The notes: generated by a model from the letters alone, not told the origin. A stretch of DNA of 64,000 nt from Jackrogersella multiformis (GCA_902806575.1 CADCXD010000004.1:2294001-2358000), one strand, 5' to 3'. Positions 24,601 to 38,000 are shown, counted from the stretch's first letter. Numbers and translations are program-made.

Positions 24601-25807
24601 AGTCTCCCGATTGCTAAGCTCTGATTTGTTACACAGCAGATAGAAAAGCAGAAGCGGACACCGGAGTTATTTTGTCCAGGCCCCTTTTTGAAACCACGCA
24701 TATAAACATATGAGGACAATAAGAGGCCCGGGAATACTTGAAAAAGAAACAGGTCTGGGGAAGACGCTCAACACTCTAAGTTAATATTATATGTAGGTGT
24801 ATAGGTATCTCACTCACCATGCCACATAGTTCCTTCGGGGCTCAACACTATATCGCCTTTTCCACACTTAAACACTATTAATTAGCGCTAGCTATATTGC
24901 CGTGTCTACATCGCCCGCTTGTGCATATGATGAGATTTTGGCTGCCCTGCGTAGATTTGGCCAGACCCTTGAAACGAATTCCCGGTCCGTAAAGAGTAGA
25001 AGCAACGAACGATGATCATGCAGAGAGACATCACATTATGCATATGTGCGTGTCGATTTCAAATTGCCATATAGACAAATAGGAAGATAGATAACAGAGC
25101 AAGAAAGTCGAACTACTCTCGGACTAGCACAACGTCTATCTAGCGGGACGTCAATGCTAGAAATAATCGACCAGCGGCTATCCATTACGGCGGCCGGCAT
25201 TGCATCTCACATGGATCTATGCTTGATTTTACCCCAATTTTTGTCACCAATTTCCGCGTCTGGCGGTTCACCGGGCTCCAATGCATCTCACGAACGTCGA
25301 GAGCGGTCTAGACCACCATGTGGCTGCATATGAATAGGATCCGATGCTTCCTGAGACCTAGGGGCAGATGCTTGGCAACGCCCGGATCCAGCCATGGTAA
25401 GCCCAAGCTAACTTATCTTTAAATCGAGACCAAAATCTCCCTCGGCTTACTGCACGGTCTAGACCCTGTAGATTATTGGGGGCCGGCCTAACGTCACCGC
25501 CGTACTGGCTCGCTCTTTAGCTTGGTAGTCGATGAAACACTGTCGCAAGAGCTCGTGTGGGCTTAGATAAGACATTAGGAAGGGAAATATTAACCGATTT
25601 TCGATGTGCTGGTCGGTGCGGCTGAACGTGAATGGGAGGGGCATTTCATTCAGCTAAGGCGTGAGCTAGGGAATGGGGCTTGGCTGTGATATAATGATTA
25701 TGAGACAGAAAATGCATATAGTATGTAGCTAGCATCCCTTACGTGTGTAACACCGTAGGATAGCATATTATATCATTTCTACCTAGGTAGTCTTACCGCC
25801 GTAGCCA
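21692..25807. other. AT-rich gene desert next to the retrotransposon relic
   Basis: About 4.1 kb with no supported coding region; ORFs are short and contain no motifs. The composition is visibly AT-rich from about 21700 to 24450 and milder to 25800. A few TACCTAGGTA motifs are present (near 22290, 22480 and 24000). It could be transposon-derived DNA decayed by repeat-induced point mutation, but I cannot show this without dinucleotide statistics. Confidence 0.55.
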
Positions 25808-26726
25808 ATGGATGTCCCGCCGCCTATCCCACCGCGCCCATCCGGCTACGAGCTCCGGGCCCCGGCGAACCCTCCTCTGCCTCCCCGGGCCGGTCCATCT
25901 GGACAGCAGTCATGGCAACGAAGCCACCAGGCCCCACCGCCACCGCCACAACCACGGACACAAGCTACGTGGGGTCCTCTGTCTAATCCCGACGGTACAG
26001 CGACGCCGCTTATGGAGTCCTTACTAGCTGCCTTCTTCGTCCGCCTTGACCCGCAACGCACGGGGACCATCACACCCGAGACATTATCGGCCTTCCTGGA
26101 CGCGCATGGGTTTCTTCGAGAGCATAACATCTGTGCGTGCCCCCTTTTTTCTACGTCACATCGTCATCAGCAGTCGTCAAGACCGACCGACCGACCGAAC
26201 TATAATATACCTGCTTCGGTACCGACCCAAGCAAGAAGCTAACCGGGACACAGGGAAAGCGAACCTAACGCCGAACGCGATGTTCCAGCCGGAAGACCTG
26301 GCCGACTTCGAGCTGAAGGCGGCGTGCGAGGCGTGGCGCTTCGAGCACCGGGTGGCGGTGCGCAGCCCGGGGCGGCCGCAGCTGCCCTACGGCGGCATGC
26401 CGCTGCTGACGCTGCGCGGCTTCGCCGACATGATGGCGGCGGAGCACGCGGGCGAGCCGGACCGCGCCTGGGCCGGCATCAACGCCGCCGCGCGCCGCTA
26501 CGGCGTGTGGCTGGACCGCGGGCCCCTGCCGCGCCACTGCCTGCTCCCCGGCCCCGGCCCCCCGCCCGAACTGCGCCGCCGCATCGAGGACGTGACGACC
26601 CGCGCCCGCGCCGCCGCCGCAGAGAAGATCGAGGCGAGCCGCGTGAGGATGGCGCTGCAGGCCCAGGGCCGTAGGAACGCCGAGGAGCTGACTGGTGATT
26701 ATTATTACGTCAGGAGGGATTACTGA
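25808..26726 (+). CDS. DUF7514-like proline-rich protein
   Basis: Two exons, 25808-26132 and 26254-26726 (265 residues). The intron uses a GTGCGT donor, a GCTAACC branch and a CACAG acceptor, and the phase closes as NI-W-KANLTPN. Residues 1-60 are a Pro-rich, disordered head. After it comes LLAAFFVRLDPQRTGTITPE, which looks EF-hand-like at a glance but is the usual opening of this fungal family. FQPEDLADFELKAACEAW follows, then the hallmark LPYGGMPLLTLRGFADMM, and a helical, Arg/Ala-rich C-terminus ending in ALQAQGRRNAEELTGD. I recognise the GGMPLLT..GF segment as that of DUF7514 proteins, which are widespread in Pezizomycotina and have no known function. Exon 2 is extremely GC-rich compared with the flanks. 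The intron holds a short (GACC) tandem repeat. Confidence 0.8.
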
Positions 26727-29700
26727 CGCGGGCTGGCTGGCTGGCTGGCTCGATTTGGCTGCGTGGGAAGGAGAGGTCTGGAGACGTGGAGGGTGACGGT
26801 GATGGAATGTGACATGCCGAATGGCGAGGGTTGCGCGCGTAATGCTTGCGTGGGGGGCTGGTTACGTGCGGCTAGACCCTACGTATATGCATACACGCAT
26901 ACATACCTCGTTATTGGTGGTGTGGGTTGTAGGCTATATGGGATGTTAAGGACATCATCGGCTATTGAGGTCATCTTGTCTCGACTGCGTTTGATGTCTG
27001 TGGTGTAGAGCATATTGCCATTCACCCCTTTAGGTCTCCCACAGCGGCAAACCTTGGCATGGGGTATGTTGCCGTATATATTGTATATCGTCTTTCCCGG
27101 CATCTATATATCTGGCTTGAGTGTCTTGGATCTTCGAGTGTCTTCAAAGTTTAAACACCATTCAACGGGAGGCACGAAGGATTCCCGCGGCCTTATCTTG
27201 CGTCTGCCGGGTCCCGACGGCATCCTCGGGTTCTAGGAAGCCAATAGATGTCATACGCTGCACCACGTTTGGGCATCACGCTCGCCTCCTTAGGTGGGGA
27301 GGATAGGTGAGTAGAAAAGGAGGGAGGGTACAACGATGGCAACACACGGATATTTGATACGATTATGACGAGCGAACGCATGGCTCGGGAGGCAGGGAGA
27401 CTAGCTTGCCGTAGATAAAGTTTGTTGCATGCGTTAGCCCGCCTGGGGTAGAGGATCGTCTGGGTGAGGTTGTGGTTGCGGGTGTGGCTAGTGGTGGAGA
27501 CGGAAACACTCGGGCCATCCCAAACTATGCCCTCAGGTGAGACATTGAATGGAACGGCGAGCTCACGGACCAGAAAATGGTTGTCTTGGCACGAACGCTG
27601 TGGCTCGTATCCCTCGTAATGACGGCCCGTTCGGCCTGTCAGGATCTAAGATCAAGACTTGGCACATCACATGCTCGCGGTTTGTCTTGAAATTAGAGCG
27701 AGAGCCACCCTGGTGATCATTACGATGGCGTTGGGGTATACGTTAGGTGAGCAAAAGGGGGGTCTGGTGAGTTAAGTGCAACATGCCGCGTACCGTACCT
27801 CATTGAGTTTCAGCATATCGTCGAGCTGTGTGGAAATATTCTAGCGTCACCATTCACCACCAAACGATGTCATCGAACAAAGTGATGCAAGGGTCATGTA
27901 GTGTAGAAAGGAAAAAAAATGACGTGCAGTAGTAAGATGAGGTTGTCCATACGGAACCCCTTTTAGGTCGGCAGGATTCCGTGATTGTGATCCCGGAACT
28001 ACCGGGATTGGAAACAAGAATCGCATTCCCTGTCCACAATTTCCAAAGATAAAGGGTCCGGAGAAAGACTTCAGAAAAATAAACTGCTTTTGAGACTAGG
28101 TAAGAGGCGAATCCATATGTAGCCCAAACGACAACAATGACGATAGGATGAATAGAGGCGGATAGGAGGGGGGATGAGACTACACTAGAGGGATGTGGCT
28201 GTGGCTAATTTGGCAGTTTGAAGTAGTGTCGTTGAAAGTGTGGCGACCTATTGGATGCAGCCAATTATCGCAACACCATTATCTCGTTCACATGTGTAGC
28301 GGGGGCGAATTTCACTCCCTTCACACACCCAAGTTGTCCAAGTAGACACAGTATAGATAGTACATCATGATTCAGTCGGAAGAGGCGTTGGCGTGTCCCC
28401 CCCATTAGGTTCTTAGCACAGTGCCATAGTTGAATGGACATGTAGGTAGTATTGATACACCTAAATATGATACTCTTCTTTGTAGCATTATGGCATCCCA
28501 TCAAAGCGGATGAATACTTAGGTTGCTGCGAGAGGACGACGACGACGGATTTTGCTCATACAATGCTCCAATGACTTCCTCGGCCGAAATGTCCTAAACT
28601 TTGGCGCCTAGATAGCTATGTAGGGCTAGGGGGTGCATAAGGGGGGCTATTGGACCACAAACGTACCATTTAGTCACCCCCAACAAGACTTGGTATGTGT
28701 TGAATCGTGCCGAAGGATGTGTTGTTGCCTTGGGAAATGATCGAAACGATGCGAGCCTCTAGCAAGTATAGCCAAATGTCAAACCTGCTTCGAGTGACGA
28801 TCCCTTTTCTCCTATCGACTGAAGAGCTAACTAAAGTTACTTCATTATTGGTCATGCTCGGGGTTATTTGGGCTAAATAACCCCATAGGACATATTTATC
28901 TAGCTGTCTAGTGTAGCTCAAGGTTACCTACAGTACCTAGGTTGGTAGATAGGTTGGTAGAGAGTCGCGAGAAATTGCCTGTGGAACCGGGGACTACAAC
29001 GACACGTTCCATAGACGTGGCGGACAAGCCCGCGCGGCTCGATTCTATGTCCGATTCGTGTCGAGGCAGACGGGATCGATGCAGGACTATCATGTATCAC
29101 TGTTCTTGTATTCGGACGACTCGTGCGACGCTTGGCCGGTTCTACTACCTGCTACCGCACATTGACAGTTCGGGACGAGAGGATCTACAAATTCCAGCTA
29201 CTGACTAGCGTTGGTGATCAAGTCGCCAAGATGTAGGTTAGGGTTATCTTTTAATATCATCGTGTCTAAAAACGATAGGTGTTGAGTTGGTTTCCAGCTG
29301 CATAGTACGACTTGGAACCTGCCGCAGTTTGCACACGGCAACAGGTGATAGAATGTGACAGATCATTTCCATCGGCGGGACCCTAGAAGAGGAGCATTGA
29401 GGAAGGTGTCGGGAACGAAGTGCAATACGTCCACCTCAACTGCACGCCCAAGGAACTTGATGCAAGTAATATTATATGACTATGCAGGCTCCGACGACAC
29501 TGTATGGTACACCGCCGAGGATCAATACGTTATACGTATAGAAGTTGGTGATGAGAGACGAAACGTTTAACACTGTGCTGCACAATGCAGCCTGCCAGTT
29601 GATTAAGCAATAACCCGTGTTTCTAAATAATACTTCTGTTACATAGGTAGGATTATAAACATCACCAACTACCTAGGTATGCAGCTCAGTACGGGATATA

Positions 29701-32700
29701 CTACCTTAGGTATGTAGGCATGTGGTAGTTCGCCTTTGCAACGAACTTTTATACATCCTAGTCAACAAGGAAATATCTCAGCCGGGACGAACGGAATGCG
29801 AGGTATCCAACTCCTCTTGGAATCCATTACCCCAGATTTCTGCAAGGGCACTTACTCGCCAGCCCGCGCTATCCAGCGACTCCTCATCCTCGGATCCAAT
29901 GGAGTAGCTACCTACCGTAGGTAAGGTAGGATAATTTAGTGTACCTTGTTTTTCTGGTTGATATCTGGTAACATTCAGCACCATGTAAATAAATTTATAC
30001 CATAGTAGGTAGTATGTATACCTTCCTCTAGGTAGGTATGTATGTATAAGCGACGATGACGCCGACCCTCTCTCAGCTCCAGCCGGCAAGCTACGTAAGC
30101 TGGTAAGGTAGTATTGGTTGAATCGAACTCTTTCATCTCACTAGATCGAACGCGGCTACTGTCATCTAGTGTCCATCTTCTAATTTAACTAACTCCTTAT
30201 CTCGTCGTATTACCTCGCTTGAGCCTGTCGTTTAATATATCCCGCCTCTATTTTCGAATCTCAACAAACCCCCCCGAGCAAAAAGTTCGCGTCTGTCGCT
30301 TGCGGCGGGAAATAAATGATCAAGAATCCATATTTACTGCGTAGTAGCGTCATCGTAATCACTCGATCCCTGCTCCCCGTCCCGTTCTTTGGTACCTTGT
30401 GTTTGTGATAGTGCAACAATACCTCTTAATGGAAACTACTAATGAAGATCACCCAATTCCTATCGATATTGGAGACCTATCTATTGTTAAAAAAGCATCG
30501 AGAGACGACTTTATTTAGAAACTACTATATATTCACATATTATACCTAGGCGTACTTCATCTGGTACTCATAATACCGAATTATCCCGTTATCGTTTTAT
30601 GTACCATCGATTCCCGAGTGTCGAGTGGTAACTACAGATTCAACGTGGATCCATAGGTTCAAGTATGAATTGAAGGTCTGTAGCAGAGGATTCCCTCAGA
30701 GGAAAAATATCCTTCTGCGGTGCAACGATATGGTGGTAGGTCCGAAACACGGTACCATTCGCGGCCGGATTGGGTGGCGGGCGAGACGGGGGTTTGTTAG
30801 CAATAAGCGCTACTCGGCTAGTAACATAATCGACATCGCATCGCCGTTCAAGCCAAGAGTTCTGACGATGGAAGTTGCAGAAAACCCTGCATTGGGCATC
30901 CTCCAATGTATGAACTTCCAAAAGGTAAACAGTCCGGGGAAAAGTGTGTGTGGGGAAAAAGGGTCTTGAAGAATGGCTTTTTATTTCTCGTTGACTCGTT
31001 GACTCGTTAACTCGTCCATCCTGTGATGTCTTGCTTGAGGATAGGGCACGTGTAGTCTCGGACTTCCCTGGGTGCTTCCGTGGATGATATGACATTGCAA
31101 AGTAAAGAATGCTTTCGACGAGCCGTAATTATGGTCTAGACTGTGGCCGATGTGGGCTATCCTTGGAGAAAATGCTACTGTATGATGATGCATTTCTCTT
31201 GTCAGGGATATCGATTATTCGGTCAAGTAGACGTAAAGCGAAGAAGAGAAACAACGGCGCCGAGTTTCACAGCTTCTCTAGAGAGCCCAGGCGACTTTTG
31301 ACTGCTTGCCTCAGGTTCTACAAGTCGCAAGCCACGACAGCATGTGCTTACTGCCCTTGCTAAACTAGAAACGGCCGTGATTGTGACATGGTGTTAATGC
31401 CAATCTAAAGGATTAGAAAATTAAGTGCCTTATTTCCGGCCTAGTCTTTTCTATTTATCAAGCCTTGGGAGGTTTTCATCAGGAGACGTCACTGTCTCTA
31501 GCCGGAATCAAACCACGGCGCATCCCACTAATAAGTAATAAGGGGGGCGATACCCCTCTAATACCTAGTAGCCCTCATTGTGTTATGGATATCGTGTTAT
31601 AGGCATCTCTGCTCATCCATATTCGCTTGTTGCTTGTTGCTTGTTTGTTCTTGACCAGAAATGTTTATCCCTTTAATTCTCCTTTTTGGACATCACCCCA
31701 CGCGTAAAAATAACCATAATCGTTACCTAAAAGGATTAGCAGCTAGTGTTACCGCAACGAGTCTGTCGATCAGATTGACGATGCATTTTAAATATGGGAA
31801 TTGTCGATCAGCCATGGCTTCAATATGTGAGCCGAGCCGGACGGGTCCGGATCAGCAAGCTGTAAATGTCTGAGCCACTACCGCCGCCGCTGCTGCTGCT
31901 GCACATACATATGCGAATAAAGCAGATTATCCAGAAAACGAACCATTGCCTAGCCGAGAGGGTTTGTTTGGATGTTGTATCTATGTACTTGCGAGCAATG
32001 ACCAGCGCGTATATAGAGATTTGGCGAGCTTCATGCGATGGTATTAGAAACTCCCTAGATGCTTATCGTGTCCGGAAAGAATTATCTTGTTTGATTAGAG
32101 TAAACCGAACCGTCGGGCTAAGTAAAATCAAAGTACATGTCTGCATGTATGAATTATGAATTATGAATCGAAAGCTCTCGAACCTCACAGCCTCAATGCT
32201 CTGCTCGTATGGACTGAGACCGCATAGGTATCGTCCTTACTGTGCGACATGATCAGTCAGTTTTATTTTTATTTTTAATAGCAATTTATTAACATCAGGA
32301 AAGGTCGCAGCTCTCCGGACCGGGCAAACTAGGAGTTAATACTCGAACCATTAAATACGAAAAGGGCCTTGCCGACTACCTACCTGGGTATATATGTATA
32401 CTCTTAAAATAGATGCGGTATCCTCTACGATCTGAGCCGAGATGATAATGATACGTTTATTAGAGATGCTAGGTCCCTAAGCTGTCAAGTAGATTTTAAT
32501 ACCTGGTAGTTGAATAGTTTAAAATTGACCTCGCAGCCTCGTAGGAAAATCTACAATTATAAATAGTGGGATAGTGACGCAGTTCAGGCAGTTCAGGGTA
32601 CCTCAAGGGCCCGCCTACTGGTGATCCAAGATGTAGCAGCTAGCCTAGGATCTCCCTAGGATCTCCCTGTCTATCTTCTATCAAGGCTGTCTGCTGCTTG

Positions 32701-33831
32701 GGATTGAGTTTGACCGCACGTGGTTGGTGATATATCGTACCTACCCCTAGTACCTAGGTATGTATTAAAGCAAACCCATTAATGCCCAGGTGTAGTCCGC
32801 ATTGCTCTTATTACCTGGCAGCCTGGGTAACTTTAGCCTTTTCATCAAACACAATCGATTCGCAAAGTACCTACCTAAGTACCCCTATGAATACTACATA
32901 TTCCCTTGAAGTTGGCTTTAATTATATTATATCCAACGTAACGGCGCTGGGCCATTAGCACATCCAGCGGCCGAAAGTACATAGGTAGCTTGGGAACTTT
33001 TTCTAGGGATGCAAGAGCTGACCAATAATAATCCTGGTGACGCACGGAAGCCTTTGTGATAAGCTGCCCACATCCTTGAACCATCATTCATAGGCCCATG
33101 CCGAAGTCGATCCCACCCCCTTTATTAATGTGGATAAAATATATACTGTCCTCATACTGTGCTATAGATACCTACCATTAGCCGCAAACCCTCTGGCGCA
33201 GATCATACCGTAACTACGAAGTACCTACCTAGGTAGGTGTCCCGCTTCTAAGAAGACCACCAAAATACTATGATACGACAATAACAACAACTGCAGCAGC
33301 AACATACCTAAGCTGCCAGGTACCGAAAGTAGAAAGGAGAAGTAATATCCAGGTATTATTTTGTCAATTCCATGAATTATAAGGCATTGACCCAATATAT
33401 GCATCTAATGCTACTCTCACTACCTACGCACCTACGCTACATAGCAGCATAGTACTCGTCTTTGAACCCCGCGGCAAGGCAAATAAAGGAGGCTCCAGGG
33501 CTTCATCCATCGCGATCCCGAGCTCTAGTCTATTCCTAATCCGGACTGCGCTGCCGTGCTATTATTCTATAGTCGCAGATTAGAAGAGAAGGAAACATGT
33601 GTACGAACCGTAGTAGAAGAAAACTAACCTTTCCTGTAAATAAGATGATATGACCTAAAATAAATAAATCCATACCTACCGAAGTACATACCTAAGAATA
33701 TACAAAGGTTTTTTGAAGCCTCCTTTATACTATAGTAGCCACTTGGCCCCTTTTCTGACATTGACATTTCCGAGAAAACTAAGAAACCTTAGTTATGTAG
33801 GTATGAAGCTAAAGCCTAGATAACTCAACGT

Positions 33832-33861
33832 ACCTGCCTAGGTACCTAGGTACCTAGGTAT
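33832..33861. repeat. TACCTAGGTA palindromic repeat
   Basis: Three consecutive CTAGGTAC units forming one long self-complementary tract, about 1.1 kb upstream of the kinase. Confidence 0.8.
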
Positions 33862-33991
33862 TGTACCTAAACAGCTAACGCACTACGTAACTTCACCTAG
33901 GTAGTAGCATAGTTGTCAAAGAGAACCCACTAAATAATACGTAGATGGATGTGTTGTTATTGTCAGGTTGTTTCTTCTTGCTGGCGAAGGA

Positions 33992-34023
33992 GGGGCAGAG
34001 GGGCAGGGGCAAGGGGAGAGGGG
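33992..34023 (+). promoter_or_regulatory. Potential G-quadruplex tract
   Basis: Five runs of exactly four G on the plus strand, separated by loops of 2-4 bases (positions 33992-33995, 34000-34003, 34006-34009, 34013-34016 and 34020-34023). This meets the usual intramolecular G-quadruplex pattern. It lies about 950 bases upstream of the kinase start codon; any regulatory role is inference. Confidence 0.6.
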
Positions 34024-34903
34024 CCTGTTAGTTCTGTTGGTCAGTGCCCAACAATGGAGATCCATGTTCCCAGTGCGTTGAAAGTCTTTGTTACCTATTA
34101 CGTACCTACCTAGTGTAGGTAGGTACGAACTGTACTCACAGGTAGGTACCGTTCAGTGCCCAGATGAATCCTAGTGAATCCCGGCTTAGCGTAGCGTCAT
34201 AAATCATAAATGAAAGTACCCACATATACGAATCTACATAAACCTGGTCTTGTACCTCTGTACCTAACTATGTATCTACGTACCTAGTACACTGTACACA
34301 TGCAGACATGTAATGTGTAGCACAGACACACAGACATCCGATTATCAGTCTTAGCTCCGGTCAAGGTATCTTAGTATCTACCTGTATACGTACTGGTGGG
34401 TACAGAACTCCCCCTCCCTACATCATTGGCCCCTTCCATGACTTTTGGGCTGGGCTCTGGGCTCGGCGGTGGTGGTTGCAGCACCAATTTCTCCACTCGA
34501 AGCCTGAGAGTCAGACCAAACTTTCTCATATCTCATCCATACACTATCTTTTTTTGCCCACTTCTACTTTTGTCTATCGTCTGGTTCATGGTTCATTCAT
34601 CATCGTTTCATTCTGCAACGAATCATTCCAATTCTTCCTATACCTTTTTTTTTTCTTGTTGGATTTTTTTTCCTTTTGAACAACAACTACGTCAACTTTG
34701 TCGACAAAAACCCACTCAACTTCAAATCATTGTCTACGTAGTGTAATCGAGAATCAAGTTGCCTTCTATTAGTTTTCTACCAGTCACTGGTCTGCTCTAC
34801 TGGTCTATTGGTTATGCTTCTTATCTAGTTCTTACCCACGATGATGGCTTGCTGAATTTCGATTTACCTCACCTCCTCCCGTCCGTGAGGGCCTAGCGAC
34901 GAT

Positions 34904-35038
34904 ATGCTTCAATACTCACCCAGAATGATGACTACAATACCTCCTAATCCACCTACGTCTTTCCACCGCCATGGATCCGCAGCAACCAGCTCAACCTCCT
35001 CAACCTCTTCACCCCCCTCCCCTTCTAACCGACAATAA
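34904..35038 (+). promoter_or_regulatory. Upstream ORF overlapping the kinase start
   Basis: ATG at 34904 opens a 44-codon frame that ends at 35038, after the kinase ATG at 34971 and in a different frame (offset 67 bases). Two minimal upstream ORFs (34814-34828 and 34841-34855) precede it. If transcription starts upstream and no leader intron removes them, translation of the kinase would require leaky scanning. Confidence 0.45.
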
Positions 35039-38000
35039 TCCCATCCTCCCGGCCGTTCCCTCAAGGACCGCGAACAGCACACCGATTTCTTCACCGGGTC
35101 TATTCAGTCCTACGAATCCTCGTCCTAATGTCTTCCTCGGACACTCCGCCTCCGAGGTCACTACACCGGTTGCTGGCGCGGCCAGTCCCTATCTACACCC
35201 GCTACAGAACCATAGAGTCCGAGAGTAAGTCTCGTGTGACCCTTGATGGATGATAATACGGCAGGGTGTATTTAACGAATGTGTTTGCGAGCATCATGGC
35301 TCGAAGTGGAGACCGAATTCGGTCTCCGAATCCTCTCTTTGTTCCAAGTTTCCAGCTTCCAGTCTATCCCGTGCTAACTAATGTGGGTGAATGTAGGACG
35401 CACAAAGCTCTCGTTGACATGGACCTTATGACGGGACGAAAGATCATCAACCAATACGAAGTAATTGAGGAACTTGGTCGTGGCGTGCATGGCAAAGTCA
35501 AACTGGCTCGAAACCAGGAAACCGGTGAGAATGTTGCGATCAAGATCATACCTAGATTTTCCAAGAAGCGCCGTCTGGGCAAGGTTACTGCATCTCCCCA
35601 GGACAAGACCAAGAGAGAGATCGCCATCTTGAAGAAGATCCGGCATCCCAATGTCGTCGCCCTTCTCGAGGTCATCGACGACCCGGAGCTCAAGAAGATC
35701 TACATGGTCTTGGAACATGTCGAACTGGGTGAAGTTATCTGGCGGAAGAAGGGTCTGCCTTATATCTGCAGCATTGAGAGGAGAAGGATCGAGAAGGAGA
35801 TGCGTGGGGAACTAAGCACCGACGAAGAAGAGCGTTACATCCAGCTTCTCGAAAGGCGACAAGCTCTCAATGACGTGAAGAGGGCGAAAATGCAGCAGAC
35901 TCAGAGGGGGCCGGATGACTTTTGGAGTATCGAGTACGGCGCTGCAAACGACGATTACTCCGAGGGCCAATCACGTTCTCTGGGAAGAGAAGGAAGCGAG
36001 CTCGCCAGGTCAGCTCGATTGGCGACGTCAAAGACTGGATCGAGAGCCACGTCTCCAGCCCGATCACACGCCCAATCGGCGCCACCGGGTTCTCGAGCGA
36101 GTACTCCCCTTCCTTCCGAATACGATACTTCCTCTATCGGATTTAGCTACGATGGCGAAAGCGACATAGAGACTCCTGGCCCCCTACGCTCCCAGCCAGG
36201 ATCATCGTCTGCTCTTGATAGGACATTAACTAGTGCACTCCCCGAGGATGCCATGTTTCGTGGTCGTTCTCCGAGTATGGCTGATTCAATCATCTCCCAT
36301 ATGTCGTCGGTCGATTGTAATCCGCAACCTCTCGATCTCTTTGCCGACGACTTTTCCTACGTTCCCTGCTTCACCATCGATGATGCTCGTGCTACATTCC
36401 GAGACACCGTGCTTGGCTTGGAATACTTACATTACGAAGGCGTGGTCCACCGTGACATCAAGCCTGCCAATCTCCTATGGACTAGAGATCACCGGGTAAA
36501 AATATCCGACTTCGGCGTTTCATACTTTGGTCGGCCCATCCGCGAGGGCGAACCGGATGAACTTGTCTCGGAGTCCGAGGCCCGTGATTTTGACGATGAT
36601 CTCGAGCTGGCTAAGACTGTCGGCACACCAGCTTTCTTTGCCCCAGAATTATGTTATACCGACGTGAGTGTCGAACAACCGAAAATCTCGGAGCAAATCG
36701 ATGTATGGTCTCTAGGAGTAACACTATATTGCCTAATATTTGCGCGAATTCCATTTATGGCTGAAGACGAATGGCAGATGTTCCAGAAGATTGCTAAGGA
36801 AGATGTGTACATACCGCGCCGCCGACTCAGGCCGGTTGACCCGCAGCACTCACCGGCATTTACCTCGTTGTATAAACGTGTCAACAGTGAACCCTACCGA
36901 GATGATAGTTTTCTTGCCTACGAGGATATCGATGATCTACTCTACGACCTCTTGCGCCGCATGTTGACTAAACATCCCGAGAAGCGGATAAGGCTAAGAG
37001 AGGTGAAGCGTCACCCATGGGTTGTGCAGGGTATTCCTAACCTTATTGCGTGGATTGACGAAACAGACCCTTCACGCCGTACTTCTGGCCGCAAGATCGA
37101 GGTTGACGAACGGGAGATTACTCGTGCCGTCATACCCCTTACTTTCCTAGAGAGAGCTCGGTCGGTCGTAAAGAAAGCAGTTGGCAAGGTAATGCACCCA
37201 CGCACTGAGGGAGGCCCTTCGAGGAGGAGAGCGACTAGTAGTGCTGCTAGCTCAGTAGGCGACACATCTCCGAATACGGCCCCGGCGCCACACGTGCGAG
37301 AAGCTCGCCGGAAAAGCATACGGCCCGACGATTATTTTGCTACCGTCAGAGAAAGTGATCATCCACTATCGCAAAGTGTTACTGTATCCCCTCTGGAGTC
37401 TCCTGTCCATGACAGGCCAGATTCTGCCCAACACCGTGGGTCGACTTTGGTAGGCGGAGATTTTAGACGCAACGCGAACGGCTCAGTCAGCGATTTTAAC
37501 ACGCACCCAGATCTGGCAGGACCGCCGTCGACGTCGACATCGTTTTCATCGATCAGGGGACACCTGAGTCACCATCACGGACGAACAAGATCAATCACCA
37601 ATGCCATCCTTGCTCTCGCGCCTGGGAAGGAATGGCAGACAACACCGAATACTCCCGCGCTTGAAACCTGCATAAGAGATGACCCGATCGCTTCTTTGCG
37701 AAAAGCCAGAGACATCGAATGTTTGGATGAATCGTCCCGCTCACGATCTGTGGACCGCGGACTATTTGGCAACAGTGATAAACGCGCCGAAGCTAAGGTT
37801 GCTTTAAGCACAGCGATGGCCCTAGGCAACGTGGAACTTCCCAGACGCCCTCTCTCAGTCCATCCCCTGGACACAAAACCTCACATTATTCATGAGGCAG
37901 CAGCCCTACCTTCACCCATGTTCTTTTCTCCAAGAGCAATTCGCACTTACCAGCATGGCCAACCATATTCAGATCCCAACATGCACGAGACCCATCTAGG

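Larger units (their letters stand above)
26727..34970. other. Eight-kilobase spacer upstream of the kinase gene
   Basis: No supported gene. A short (CTGG) tandem array follows the DUF7514 stop (about 26731-26752). ORFs up to 151 codons (30640-31095, minus) show no motif, have shadow-like composition and begin at arbitrary positions. Palindromic TACCTAGGTA members are frequent from 32740 on, and a G-rich tract at 33992-34023 is listed separately. From about 34520 to 34690 the plus strand is pyrimidine-rich, typical of a fungal promoter or 5' leader, and upstream ORFs precede the kinase start. Confidence 0.6.

Noticed and set aside
26265..26674. Ala/Arg-rich ORFs in other frames of DUF7514 exon 2
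   Set aside because: High-GC shadow frames; only the called frame continues across the intron with family motifs.
30640..31095. 151-codon minus ORF in the 8 kb spacer
   Set aside because: Low-complexity, no motif or splice extension, overlapped by a similar-sized ORF on the other strand.
31500..31530. Reverse-strand GGTTTGATTCC resembling a tRNA T-arm
   Set aside because: Stem pairs mismatch and no acceptor or anticodon arm was found upstream.
35266..35396. Extension of kinase exon 2 upstream into the intron
   Set aside because: The frame is open by chance; the CTAAC branch, TAG acceptor and the RVRE-THKAL junction with exon 1 show it is intronic.
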